A DNA stretch of 64,000 nt from Roridomyces roridus (Eukaryota; Basidiomycota; Agaricomycetes; Agaricales; Mycenaceae), in the NCBI GenBank assembly GCA_029378245.1, contig JARKIF010000013.1, positions 682,001 to 746,000 of the forward strand, given 5' to 3'. This document shows positions 1 through 11,244 of the stretch, piece by piece. The notes under the pieces were generated by a model. That model was not told where the DNA came from and searched no databases. It was given only the letters and a program-made list of their open reading frames with translations. How positions within the stretch are numbered: the first letter of the stretch is position 1; the number at the start of each line of letters is the position of its first letter. A program made the position numbers and the translations under genes.

Positions 1-1307
1 AAGACATGCCAGGTACATTCGATGATCCTACCGTTTCCTACGTTTACTCCACTGTCGTCCATGACATCCGGATCGCGTCGGCAATCTCTCGATCGAAGGA
101 CGAACTTACTTGCGAGTCGCCTGACGATCCTGCGAGCAGAACTTCTTCCAAAGTGGGGAATTGCCCTTGCGTTCAAACTGCCTTTCAACAAACGGCAGTA
201 AATCCATATGTCGTGTAGCCCGTTGTGGCCTGCTGGGAATAAGCAACTTGTTCGAAGCACCGATCACTGGCGAAGCACCTTCGACGATTAAGTTCAGTCG
301 GTTCACGAAGGAAAAGTTGTACGTTTGGAGTCTTGACAATGATTGTCCCCGTAGCTCCACAGGTTGTCCACAGGACGGACATTGACGGATCAGGAGTGAG
401 TGAGCCCAATCCTCCCTCAATGCGCGAATCATTGTCAACGCAAGAATCGGCGCTGGTCGGCCCTCTCAAAAAAAAAAAAAAAAAAAAGTCGCGAAGTCGA
501 GGACGTAATGCATTTGAACCAAAGAGGAGTCAAGGTCCCAGATATTTGGTAGCGAGGCCTGGGATGATTGATGGCGAGTCAGTGCCGAGAGGCAATAGAG
601 TCTAGTGCTAGGTGCCAACGGACTGGAACGGAAATCAACTTACAGCGTGGAGACACCCGTCTTTCTCGGAATCGCGCCATTGAAATATTTTCTTCTTTTT
701 CACGAAGTTTAGTGGCGTTGAGACCGGCGGCGGAATGGCCGGTGGGAGTGCGGGTAGGGGATCAGGGTGTCTTCCTGCCAACGAACACAGAACGTAGTGT
801 ACACAGTGGTGGGTATAATTGTCACTGTCCCGAGTCTGGCTTCCAGACAAGTGCGATTGACACGGCAGTCAGCAAGCATAAAAATACTTGCCTGGTTGAA
901 TGACATGGTTGTACCTAGAAGGCACAAACGAGCTTCTACGCCAGATGGATTCCATTCTCCAAGGATCCAGTTTCTGCCGTGAACAATAAATTCCCATCGG
1001 GAAAGGCACAGAAGACTCGCGTAGATGCTAGAAGCCCTTCTAGGAGTTTCACCTGGCGATCTCTGCAGGAAGCAAGTTCAAACCCCGCTTGTTTCGTCCT
1101 GGGTTGGAACCTGGGCTTCGATCGAACAACGATTCCGAGTCTTAAAAAAATATTTTTAAGCTCGGTCTTATCGGCCCGTTTCCCGCCAAAGTGGGGGTCC
1201 AATTTTTACCGATGACATCTTTGAGCCCTGGTTGTTTGGCTCTTACAACTTCCTTATAAGGTAATTTTGGCGGTGTTCTGGCTCCATTTGGTTGCTCTTA
1301 GTCAATT
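1..1307. other. Left flank of the transposon, no gene recognised
   Basis: Only short overlapping open frames are present on both strands and none shows a recognisable domain or consistent splice structure. There is an 18-nt A-run at 470-487. Around 1098-1115 a sequence resembling the T-arm-like motif of the 50-55 kb repeats occurs (ending AACCTGGGCTTCG), followed about 37 nt later by a short T-run. This stretch is probably intergenic or decayed. Confidence 0.4.
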
Positions 1308-1310
1308 ACT

Positions 1311-1744
1311 CACACCGCAGGACCCCGATTAAAAGGCCGCCCAAAGCTTCATTTTTTTGCTAGATATCGTAGTACAAAACAATGTTCTAGTTACTCACAA
1401 TAACAGTGTAAAAAAAAATCTCCTTCAGTTGCAGCCTGATACCTGTAGAAGTTAGATGTGAAAACGGGTCGGTGATATGCCGAGTAAAAAGCCGGGAGCC
1501 GAGCGAGCCGTTTCAGTGTGTATTTGATGTGATATCACGGCGCCGTTGCGCTGCCGTGCTTTTAGCCATATTGATCAGCCAATTTTGATACATGATATCA
1601 CTTGAAACAGGCCAAGCCACAGATGCCGAATTATTGCCGGTAAAAGGCCCGAAATCAATGAGCCCGATTTCTGCGATAAAACGCACCTTTTTGTGCATCG
1701 GTGGATGATCCACCGACGGTCGCGCGCCCGTCCGACGCTCATCG
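1311..1744 (+). repeat. Left terminal inverted repeat of the transposon
   Basis: 434 bp matching the reverse complement of 17263-17696. It contains local palindromes: CGGTGGAT/ATCCACCG around 1699-1715 and, at its inner edge, CGTCCGACG (1729-1737) with CGTCGGACG (1743-1751) around a 5-nt loop. Flanked on the left by ACT (1308-1310). Confidence 0.9.
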
Positions 1745-4664
1745 TCGGACGTACAGAAAACAAATCATGCAGTGTATTATAGTAGGTAAAAAATGTACAA
1801 GCGACTACTGAGATGTTGCTGCTGAGGCAGACTGATGATCCAAGTAGTCGGCACAGACACTGTCGAGGTTCTTGGCAGCGCGCAAGACGGCGTTATACCC
1901 GCGAATCCGCCTGGCCCAGCGCGCGTTGTTCAAGACGACGGCCTTCCCCTCAGAAATCTCGCCCAGGATGCCCTGGAACCACGACTCGCAGTCTGGTGAC
2001 CACCAGCCGACGTTCATATCAGAGTTGTAAAACGCGCCGGCCTGCGGCCACCATGAGACACGCTTTTCTTGATGTCCACTGGCGTCGACGTGTCTGAGCT
2101 GGTCTGTGGTTATGAGTTAGCCTGTAGACTGAAGTAAGAAAATGAAGATACTCACTCATCTGGATCGAGTACACCCCCAAAATGAGATCCTCCTCTTCCT
2201 TGGTCAAGCAGTGGTAGTAGACCGTAATGCCGTCCGCGCGGAAGCTTTCCTCGGCGGTCTCGACATCGACATCTTCTGTCATGAGTTCCAGACGAGAATC
2301 GGGGATGAATAAACGCGCTAAGCGAGCAATGATACCCCCAGCTTGAAGAGCGAGCCGGCCACGAGAGGAGCAGAGGAAGCGACGGAGCATGTGGAGGTAC
2401 TGCTTGGCATCGTGTTGATCTGGTCTATATCCCTCGGGACGGACACCGAGACTGGCACAGCGGGGCAGCGGGATATACGAAGAAGGCTGGAAATCGGTGT
2501 GCTCGACGGCAATCTGAAAGGGAGCGCCCAGATCATACAGCTGCGAGACGATATCACGCCAATCTTTGCATTGGAGGCGAACAATTTGCATTGCCGTGGC
2601 TCCGCTGTAGACAACGATCCGGCGCGCGCTTTCAACACGAGGCTCGAGAACATACGCGGTGGAGCGGTGCTTTAGCGCGCTCACCTTCTCGAAGATATCG
2701 ATGGTGACCCCTGAGTTGTCCTCGATTTCAAGGAGCGCATCAGGGTTACAGAGATCGAACAGTTGCGCGGGCATTTCCTGCACCGTTGTTGCAGAGGCAA
2801 GGGAGTGCACTAACGCCAGAGCTGCCTGACCCAAGGTTGCCGCAGGTTGACTCTTGTCTCCTAAAAAGCGAGAACAAATTTCAGGGCGGGAAAGCTGGTT
2901 GGGGGAGAAGCCAGCGCCTGGCGCATCAACCAGGCCAACGCGACACTCCAGAGTGTTCTTGAAAGTGAAGTTTGCAGCAGGCTTTTCGACTTTGTAACCG
3001 TGGTCGTTTCGCTCGGCGTCGTCGTCGTAATTGTAATCGTTGTCTTCAAAGTACGCGTCGACATGCTCGAACGTGGCAGCAGCCGAAACTGACTGCACTT
3101 CGGCGGGGGCAGAGGGCTGCGTGGCAGAGGTGTCGTTAAACCAGTCCTCCCAGCCGGGAGGATTGGGTGTTTCGTCCTCATCCGAGTCGTAAGAAACGAC
3201 TGCTTGAGGGTCGAGAGGCTCGCAGAGGTCCCATTCGTTTTTGAATGGGTCAAAAACTCGCTGTGAATGGGCGAAATTATCCCATTCATCCTCGACCATG
3301 TTTCTTTGCAGCAGCTTTCTGACCCAGAAATCTTCGACCTTCTCCCAAATGAAAACCCGCGCGCCTCTTTTGGAGGGGCAGAGTTGTTTCTCTGCAGCCT
3401 GAAGGCGAGAGACACGCCTCTCTCTGTCCTGGGCTGTTTCTGCAGCAATTTTTACGCTGTTGCGCTCCTCCCGTCGCGCGAAGAATTCAGTAAACGTTTG
3501 TCCCTCGCTTTGGTCGCTGTGTCTTTCTACAGGCGGAAACTGAGGTTGGGGTTTGACCGTTGCCAGATATTCGGGGTTGGGGAGGATGCCCCATCGGCGG
3601 AAATTCGACTTGATGTAGACATATTCGGTCAGTTTGACAGGGGACGGAGGAAGATCTCCCAGCGTTCTTGCCTCATGCTGAACGTATCCGGCAATACGGC
3701 GCATGAACGGGTAGTCCTCGAGCCATGAAGCCCTGTTGGCCGCGGAACTGCCGTCTTTGCCTAAGAAAAAGTAGATTGGGACGTGGATCTTAACCTCGGC
3801 ATCCAGAATGAGAGTGAATAACCACTTGATGTCGTTGATTGAAGACTCGGAGGTGTCAACGATCATCCCCGCTGGGTGTCGGAGTACCATTTCGACGGCG
3901 TCTTCCAGCGAGTCCATCATTCTGTACGGGAGGCGTGTTCTTTCCACAAACTCAGCACGCCAGTCTTTCTGTTGGACACTACCGTCGAGGATGATAAAGT
4001 GCATTGCGATGGCCGCAAGCATTGCGATGAATGCGTCCCGGGAGCGGGCCACGGCTCTCAGAAGCTCGTCTTTGATGCGATAGGACGCGGCATAGCCGCA
4101 TTGAAACGGACGAGCAGCACTGGCGCAATACTGTTGCGGGTAGAGCACTTTGAAGACAAGTGCTCCAGCACATCAGTCAAAAGACCCTCCAAACTTGACC
4201 ACCGCTCTTTGAGGTCTCGGCCCACTGTCCAGTACTTGTCATGAGAATATGTGTGTGACGCTAGATGAATTGAGGGTATTGAGACATCAAGAACTTGCAG
4301 CAATGGGCTGTCGTACACCGGATGACGCGGAGCCAAAGCATAATGAGACGCGCCAACACGAGTCCATGTCGTTGTGTACATGGTTCCATCCGTATTGGAA
4401 CCCTCGCGGGTGGGGATGTTGAGGAGAGCGGTGCGATTGGCATTGAAGACGAGAAATACACCATCGTCATTGCGGACGACGCCATGGAAGTGGTCGGTAG
4501 GCTGGAATTCCCTATTAGCACCAACACAAAAGCTGGAGAGTAGACTATATACTTACACTAAGGGTGCGTTTCTCTTCCTCAGTAAGAACGCCCAGGGGAA
4601 CGAGGCGGTAGGCGCCATGGTGGAACTCCGGCGGGCTTCCGAGATTGGAGGTGAAGGGTGTCGG

Positions 4665-4908
4665 AGCAGCAGTAGGGCCTGGCGGCGGCTGCCTTGGCTC
4701 TGAGAGCAGAGTATTCCTCGAGAAATCGGGCGGCAGACGCCTCGATTCCTGTCCGCGACTCATGGCGTTTACGAGATTGGAGCTGGAGGGTGTCGACGAC
4801 CACGATGACGAAGCAGCAGCAGGGCCTGACGGCAGACGTCTTGGCTCTGAGCGCGAGGTGTGCCTCGAGGAATCGAGCGGCAAACGCTTCGATTCCTCTC
4901 GGCGATCC
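4665..4908. repeat. Imperfect tandem duplication (~148-bp period) inside exon 1 of the 1805-4910 gene
   Basis: 4665-4760 and 4812-4908 align over about 95 bp with the same order of landmarks: an AGCAGCAG run, GGGCCT, a hairpin core, TTGGCTCTGAG, and a second hairpin core flanked by AATCG/CGATT arms. The duplication gives the protein two similar N-terminal segments (ESKRLPLDSSR and ESRRLPPDFSR) and carries two core hairpins per unit. Confidence 0.75.
4724..4898. repeat. Constant-core hairpins inside coding sequence (two clear, one weaker)
   Basis: 4724-4747: arms AATCG/CGATT around core GGCG-GCAGA-CGCC. 4867-4898: arms GAGGAATCGA/TCGATTCCTC (10 bp) around core GCG-GCAAA-CGC. A third copy at 4828-4840 has the core GACG-GCAGA-CGTC with imperfect outer pairing. 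These lie in the N-terminal coding exon of the 1805-4910 gene. Confidence 0.75.
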
Positions 4909-5055
4909 ATGTGTTCGTCAAGGAGGGTGAGTGGACTGAAAGAAAAGAGAATGGATGTGATAACGTGATGTGAATGATGTGGCAAGCGATGATCGGCCAT
5001 CAGCGGACCATCGCTTGTCAATCATCGCTTCTCTCTCTCTCTCTTCTCTCATGTC

Positions 5056-5253
5056 CTGCGAGGCGTCTGCCGCCCGCAGTGCTCTGGGCTTTCTCTCCAT
5101 GCCACTCTGTCCACACTGCGAGGCGTCTGCCGCCCGCAGCGCTCTGGGCTTTGGAGCTCTCGATGCCATCGTCCGTTGGCATTGTCGGCATATCTTCGTG
5201 TCGATGATTGTCTAACTCTTTCGCTACTGCTACCAGGCGTTTGCCGCTGGTAG
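5056..5253. repeat. Three constant-core hairpins upstream of the 1805-4910 gene
   Basis: 5056-5079 and 5116-5139: arms CTGCG/CGCAG around GGCG-TCTGC-CGCC; these two are a local duplication 60 bp apart. 5230-5253: arms CTACCA/TGGTAG around GCG-TTTGC-CGC. They lie in the intergenic space between two minus-strand genes, 5' of one and 3' of the other. A (TC)n tract precedes them at about 5028-5049. Confidence 0.8.
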
Positions 5254-5332
5254 AACATCTTTCGGCTTCGTCTTTTGCACAAGGTTTCAGGCACACGAGA
5301 AGCGTATATTGAGCTGGTACTTAAGTAACTAA

Positions 5333-7485
5333 TTACATTGCCATACGCTCAGTTGCCGCCACAAACAACGCAAAGACCTCCTTCGACACCTTCAACTCCT
5401 TCACCTGCTTTGGGGAGAGCGAATTGAACCAGTTGCTATCGTACAAGCATCTGGGAAGACCCTTCGGAGCAGCTCTGTTGCCGGTGTCCTTGCTTCGTTC
5501 ACGAACGGCGGACTTGGTCCCGTTATGAATATCCTCGAAACGCTGCTTCTGCATGTCCACCAAGCGCATTATCTTCGCAATGTCGGGCTCGCGCCAGACA
5601 CACAACAGGATCTGGAACGCCTTTACCTTTTGACCGCTAATGGTCTTGGGTATTTCTTCTTCCTCCGACATCCCGTCACTCTGGAGATGATCGAGCAACT
5701 CGAGTATGCGGTTCCACGTCGCAAGATCACTCGCACCCTCCGTCTCCTTCATCGCAATTACCGCCTCGGTGGTGTTGCGACGAACCAAGAATTTCTGGCA
5801 ACTTCATTTAGCCAGTGCGACCGTGAAGCAAAATTACTTACTCTTCTCTGTGCATTGATGGATTTGGAGTTCATGCGCCGCATAAACACCATGACCTTCC
5901 CGCGAGCAACCGCTTCGGCTTTCGTCTCAGCACGATCCTTGTCTGGCAACCATCTGGGCTGGAACAGCTTCCAATCCCCCCGGTATCGCTCCAACTGCTC
6001 CGAGAGGACGAACTCCAAAAACTCACGGTGAATTTCTCCCTTTCTAATGTACTGCATCCCTTTCTCATCCTCTTTGATAGCCGCATTGATAAGTCTTTCC
6101 ATCTGGACTGCATTCCACGCGGAATCCAAGTAGCCCGTATTGAAGTCCCACTGCCAATGGGAAAGGGTTGCGTTCTCGGCCTCCGCAAAATCCTCGACCT
6201 GGCGCTCGGTCGCCGGCGAATGGAAGATGAAGTCGCTGCCCAACTCGACTTTAAACTTCTCAAATGTTACTCTGCGCAACAAGGACTGTAACCTGTAAGT
6301 CTCTTTTTTGTTACAAGCCTGTTTGTTTCACTTACGTGTGTATGGAGGACAAGTTCTTTGGTCTCGGGCGCGCAGGCCTTCTTCATATCCGCCTTGGCGC
6401 TGGACTTGCGCGGGCGGGCTTTTGTGTTGACGGCCACCTGCACATTATCGTCCTGCAGTGCAAGCTTCAACACACCCATCAACTCGGTCAAGCCGACTAC
6501 GTCCATTTCCATCTTTGCGGCAAAACGCTCAACAAGTGGATTCACCGGCACAACAGCCGGCTCCGCGGGACTCTCCGCTGGAAGCGGAGCGGGATTGAGT
6601 GCGAGAGTGGGGAGCAACTGTGCGGAAGGATCCTTTCCAAAAAGCTCGTTTGTGACGCGTCCACGACGCCGTATGGGCGTAGCCTTGGCTTTGGCACGCG
6701 CTGCTGCCTGGATCTGCAAGCGAAGATGATTGACTTCATCATCTTGCTTATGGACCTGCGCGCGAAGCTGGTGGAGCTCAATATCACGCGCTTGCTATGC
6801 TCGTGTTAGAATGTTCACGAGTTAGACATTGATTTAAATACATACCATTGCTTGTTGCACCTGATACGCTTGCGCAGAAGCCTCGGCAGCCTGTCTCTGT
6901 GCGTTGTTCACTTGTTGCAACTACAAGATTGTCGTCAGCATACCACCTCGTTTACTGTGCAAGGGAATTTACCAAGTTACTCAGCCGTTCTTGGTCGTGC
7001 TGGATTTGCGCATGCAAGCCAGTCTCGTCGTAATCCATCCGCTCCATCTGCGCTTGACATTCAGCAATCTGCACCTGCAGTCGATGCACCTCCTCTTGAC
7101 GGTCCTTGATAACGATTTCCGCCTGGGTGAGGAGCACACGAAGGTTTTCGTTGTCTTGAGCGGCCGCGCGGTTTTTGGCGCGGGCATCCCTGTGTTGCTC
7201 CTTGTAAAATTTCTCGTTCTCGCGAACCTGGTACAGAATCAGCATATCACAAAATTGAAACACACCACGTACCTCATCGAACGCATTCCGGCCGGGACCA
7301 CCAATAACCGTTCTCTTAGCGCGGGAACCTTCAGTATCGTCCGTCGTAACCCTGCGGCGCTGCTACAACCAATCAACATTAACAGAAGAAGCGCGCGTGA
7401 ACAACAACATGTACAGGGGCCTGGTACGGTGTGTCTACGGGCGTGTCCACGGGTGGTGTGTCCATCGTCTTGTCGATGTTACTCA
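5333..7485 (-). CDS. Transposon-borne coiled-coil protein, unknown function
   Basis: Starts at 7485 (MSNIDKTMDTPP) and reads through about seven exons to a TAA at 5333-5335. Introns are short: 52 bp after PYQAP, then GTACGT…CAG after RNAFDE, GTAAAT…TAG after QERLSNL, GTATGT…TAG after VQQAM, GTAAGT…CAG near 6300, and GTAAGT…CAG near 5790. After a Thr/Pro-rich start, roughly residues 45-170 are Glu/Gln/Arg-rich with heptad spacing (KEQHRDARAKNRAA, QEEVHRLQVQIAE), indicating a coiled coil. The C-terminal half is mixed alpha-helical in character, with no motif I recognise (for example KFKVELGSDFIF and GLPRCLYDSNWFNSLSP). All exon joins keep frame, so the gene looks intact. A structural or oligomeric accessory role for the transposon is inference only. 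Confidence 0.75.
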
Positions 7486-7840
7486 TTGAAGATTGGTGCT
7501 GGCTGTTCCCGCGGCAGACGCGTGGAGCAGAAGTTGGAAGGGGGAGATGGAGAATTCTGGAGACGGACAGACGTTCTTTATGAGGCTGCTTCAGTCATTG
7601 TACTCATTGTTGCTATTGTTTTCCGATGGAGAACGAGTAACAATCAAGCATCTCGTTATACAATAACAAGCGCATCCAAACTGGGAGCTCTGTCCCAAGA
7701 CGTTTGTATTCTGACGAAAATCAAAACCATACAATGAGGTAGTATCTAGATTGTTGTAAAGCTAACAGTAATATCACTGAATTTCGAACGGCGACCTGTT
7801 CTTTGCGAGCGCACAATCTTATCTCCATGGCCAATGGATT

Positions 7841-7870
7841 GTCGGCCGATGATCTTTGGCATCGGCCGAC
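7841..7870. repeat. Perfect 11-bp-arm hairpin, copy 1
   Basis: Arms GTCGGCCGATG and CATCGGCCGAC around an 8-nt loop, followed by GATCTTTCGCTTAT and a CTCGG. The same arrangement recurs at 8139-8168. Confidence 0.85.
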
Positions 7871-8138
7871 GATCTTTCGCTTATCGTCTCGGTTTTTGCT
7901 TTGGTGGATTGGTTTCAGTGTTGCTTCTTATGTAATGCGCCTTGGTTCTATTCCGCCTTGGTGCATCCTTTTTCCTTTTTGAAAGTTTACTTTTGAACAA
8001 ATCTGCTTCTATAGGAACTCTTCAAAATACCCTCAAAGGTGATCCCCATCATGAATCCGTGCCAGGTTGTGAATTGAGGCAGGTTAAACGGTGGGGGAAC
8101 ACCTTCCCATCAGTTTGATGTAACCCCACCTCCATTTC

Positions 8139-8168
8139 GTCGGCCGATGATATTTGACATCGGCCGAC
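8139..8168. repeat. Perfect 11-bp-arm hairpin, copy 2
   Basis: Same arms as 7841-7870, with loop ATATTTGA instead of ATCTTTGG, and again followed by AATCTTTCGCTTAT and a CTCGG. The two are direct repeats 298 bp apart; the sequence between them is not otherwise repeated. Confidence 0.85.
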
Positions 8169-8313
8169 AATCTTTCGCTTATTGGCTCGGTCACTTTCAG
8201 GCTCAAAAACAATGAGTTTTATTGCAGCAAGGTTAAGTACATGTATCAGTAGCTACAGCGCCGTGTATTGGTAGGTACAAAACATGTAGTAGTGTAGCAA
8301 ATACTACACTACT

Positions 8314-9104
8314 TCAAGTCTTGCGGTTCTGAAAAGTAATGTGTCAGAGCAAACAACGACAGAATAATACGCGTACAGAGCGTAAGGTCCTAGCGGCGGC
8401 CAGAGTTGCCTTCTCGTTCGCCTTCGTTTCTTTGGCAGCTGAATTCTTGCAAGTTCGGATCAGGACCTTCTCGAGAGGCCAATACTCGACAAACTTGTCG
8501 ACAACGGGATACATGTGCAAGATCTGCAGACAATTAATGAGACCACATGCATAGGGAGCACGAGACTATACCTCAGCCACAATCTCAGCCTTGGCGTTTG
8601 GATCCTGATCAGACAGTGACAAGCTGGGCTTGAACTTCTGGGCAATCAGGGCCTCGACGGCCCCCTGATGAAAGACGAGGACAGAGTGAGATGAATAGTT
8701 TGAGAACCAGAAACCAAACCACTTACCTGGAATTCCGTCACAAACTCGGATGTCCACCCGGTTAGAATCCGAAAGTCCGCGTCCTTGACGTGGGAAGCGC
8801 CACCGAGCGGGACAAGGAGCGATATTTTCGAGAGGCTGAGGTCCTCAGAGTCATACTCTGGGCTGTTTGATCTTGAGAGTGGGCGCGAGAAAGCGACCTT
8901 CATGGGTGCACGCGCCTTGGGCGCGCTGTTCTTGAGCACGCTGGCTTTTGGCTCGACAGGTGGCAGAGAAGGGCTGTCGTCCAGATCCTCATGCATGAGA
9001 AGCTGAGGGAACCGTGGCTTGGCAAAGTCCGTGTGCGCGAGGGGAACAATGAGAGGGAGAGGCGGTTCTGCCACCTCAGCGACGAAGCTTGCGACCGAAG
9101 GCAT
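8314..9104 (-). CDS. Small transposon-borne protein, unknown function
   Basis: Begins at 9104 (MPSVASFVAE) and uses four exons. The splice pairs are GTAAGT…CAG after FVTEFQ, GTATAG…CAG after KAEIVAE, and GTACGC…CAG after TLRS, ending NRKT and TGA at 8314-8316. The product is about 210 residues: a Pro/Ser-rich first half followed by a helical part (LHMYPVVDKFVEYWPLEKV) and a basic tail (KETKANEKATLAAART). No domain is recognised. It is divergent from the WD40-like gene at 9322, with about 217 bp between the starts, so they may share a promoter region. All joins are in frame. Confidence 0.65.
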
Positions 9105-9321
9105 GGTCGGGGAGGGTGAGACGCGTTGGTGGAGAGTTTATCTCCGTTGGGCTGAAGGCGCAATTGTTCTTGATGCCTACCTCCGCACCGACGTGCAACG
9201 TACACGAGCCTTTTGTGTTTATTGTATTTCGTCAAAGTCGCTGTTTATTGTATTTCGTCAAAGGAAAGGCGCCGAGTACTAGTATAATACAAGAAAGGCT
9301 CACCTTGTCCGCGTCAAAAGC

Positions 9322-10724
9322 ATGGATAACCACCCAGCAGATAAGAAGATCGACTATCGCCTCCAAGGCAAGCTTGTCGGCCATGCAGGTGCCATTTTCG
9401 CCCTCTCGGTGCGCGAAGACGGCAAATTTGCGGCCAGCGGCGGTATGGACCGTTTGCAGCCTCTTGCAGCCTCTTCCCTGTTAACGGGAGCACCCATCTA
9501 GGCACTGATGGTACCAAAGTCTGGGACTTGACAACGTTTCACAGCATTGCCGAGGTTCCAGCGGCGCCCGATATCCGAGGGGCCACGACATGCCTGAAGT
9601 GGATCAAGCGCGATGACGATGTGAGCGAAGCGATGGTGTACGGTTCCCAAACTGGGTATTTGGTTTGCTGGCAGCAAGACGACATGGTGCGTGCCCATTG
9701 GACTTGAATACGACCGCGTCTCTTCTAATTGGTTTCGTCCAGCGCACCAAGGATGGCAAGACCGCTCGCTTCAAAGAGATCTGGTGCCGCCAATTGAACG
9801 ATCCCTCCGAGATAACCGGCATTGCGTTCGACGAATCGACTAATCGCCTCGCTGTGTGCCATCTTGGCGGGGTTTTTCAGATCTACAGCTTGAGCGCGAA
9901 GATGGTCTTGAAGGAGGTGCTGTCGAAAAAGATCGCCAAGTGCACTCCCGCCGCTATTGCGTTTGGGGAGATTCACGGAAACGAGCGCGAGCTGCTCATA
10001 TTCGGCGTCCACTGTGGGCTTGTGTCAGTTTTTTTTGTACATTGTCCAGAGAGCAAATACTCACCCCAGTTTTCAGATACACGGTTCGTGGACTCGAGGT
10101 CTCCACCGCTGCCGAGGCATGGAACCTTGGGTGCAAAATGTAAGTTTGTGCTGTATTTCGGTTGTGTGGAATCTGATTACCCTGCTCAATCCAGCTCGGC
10201 GGTCGCAGTAGACCATAGCAAGGGCATCATGTGCATCGACGATCCCTCCACCGGCGTGCATCTCTACCGCCTAAACGGAGCCGAACGCGAACTCCTGAAC
10301 AGTTTTCCTGTTTGCGTTAAAAAGCGCCGCCGTGTCCGCCAGGTGGCGCTTGCGGATGCGGGTCGTGTCATTGTGAGCAGTAGCGACCATGGTACGGTCT
10401 ACGTGCGGAGCCGTCGTGCTGGCAATTTGCTAGCCAAACTGCAAGTCGACACTGATGAGTTTGTCCAGACGGTGACGGTAAGTGTTCAACTCACTGCTGG
10501 TACGGGCTCATGGATTACAGGCATCCGACATCGCGGGCATTCCCACCATCTTCGCGGCCAAGTCGTGCGATATGAGTGGCAGCAACGACATTTTTGTCTA
10601 TCTCCAGACAACGAAGACCACGCATCGTTTTGTAGAGAAGATTGGCGCAATGTGCACCTCTCTTGTGTGGTATATAGTAGTATTCGCAGCGATGGCATTC
10701 GTATACGACAACTGGGGGATTTAG
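9322..10724 (+). CDS. Transposon-borne WD40-repeat protein with hydrophobic C-terminal tail
   Basis: Starts at 9322 (MDNHPADKKIDY). The N-terminal blade LVGHAGAIFALSVREDGKFAASGG, interrupted by an intron (9443-9501), continues GTDGTKVWDLTT, a classical WD40 repeat ending in WD. Further beta-propeller-like segments follow (YGSQTGYLVCWQQ; ITGIAFDESTNRLAVCHLGGVFQIYSL; VIVSSSDHGTVYVRSRRAGNLLAKL). Five introns of 44-59 bp keep frame. The last exon (from about 10523) ends with a stretch of about 20 hydrophobic residues (LVWYIVVFAAMAFVY) and DNWGI before TAG at 10722-10724, so the protein may be tail-anchored. WD40 proteins are scaffolds for protein contacts. Similar WD40-like proteins are, to my knowledge, numerous in mushroom genomes; their role in a transposon is unknown. 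Confidence 0.75.
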
Positions 10725-11244
10725 CTACTTTGAAGTATCTTCTGCCTATGTAGTCTGTAACAAGGCGGCCAAAGTGTCCATCCCAGTGAACGGCAGATGT
10801 AACGAATGCCTAAGATGTAACGATCTCGACGGCAAACGTCTGAGATGACAGAGAATGAGAGGATGTGACAAAAATGAAAGATCAAGCAATCTCGACGGCA
10901 AACGTCTGAGATGGGTGAGAGAACAGTGCTCTTCTACCAAAGGAGTAAGGCAGCACAAGAAAGCAACTGATACCAAACCATCTCGACGGCAAACGTCTGA
11001 GATGGTGGAGGCTGAAGATGAGACGACGGTGTTGTCACTGCTTTGACGATGATTTGTCAGCCATTGCGGGCACATGATGCCCGGGTTTTGGGACGTAGAA
11101 AGCGTCGTTTCATGGCAACACGAGCAGATTCGAGTCTGGATAATCAAGGAGGTTGTATTTAATTCCACTATACTACTACATAGACCGTGTACGCTATCAC
11201 ATGAATAATTGTGCCGTCTTCTCGAAGATCGAGTCTTCATAACG
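10725..11244. other. Non-coding stretch with three constant-core hairpins
   Basis: Lies between the 3' ends of the WD40-like gene and the minus-strand 11245-12113 gene. It carries three near-identical hairpins within 185 bp. A minus-strand open frame crosses it, but codons look arbitrary and it encodes the hairpin repeats, so I do not call it. Confidence 0.55.
10823..11005. repeat. Three constant-core hairpins with ATCTC/GAGAT arms
   Basis: 10823-10846 and 10889-10912 have arms ATCTC/GAGAT; 10978-11005 has arms CCATCTC/GAGATGG. All share the core GACG-GCAAA-CGTC followed by one unpaired T. Confidence 0.85.

Larger units (their letters stand above)
1805..4910 (-). pseudogene. Transposon-borne protein of unknown function, one apparent frameshift
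   Basis: I do not recognise a domain. Exon 1 (4910-4557) starts at MDRREESKRL and encodes a Pro/Ser/Arg-rich N-terminus made of two similar halves. A 55-bp intron (4556-4502, GTAAGT...CAG) joins in phase to a long exon. A 52-bp intron (2155-2104, GTGAGT...CAG) leads to a last exon rich in Trp (SWWPQ, GWWSPDCESWF) ending at 1805. Near 4070-4075 the frame read from upstream (…RPIASK) stops within about 15 bp, while the downstream frame (DELLRAVARS…) is open for about 2 kb; no splice signals lie between them, so one base appears lost. The protein would be near 900 residues with an acidic middle segment (YDSDEDE). It is the longest accessory gene and lies next to the left inverted repeat. The frameshift could be a real lesion or a sequence error. 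Confidence 0.65.
7486..8313. other. Gene-free stretch inside the transposon, with a weak core hairpin and two long hairpins
   Basis: It lies upstream of the coiled-coil gene and downstream of the 8314-9104 gene. Near the first gene, GCG-GCAGA-CGC at 7511-7521 is a degenerate member of the constant-core family. Two further hairpins are listed separately. No coding sequence is seen. Confidence 0.6.
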
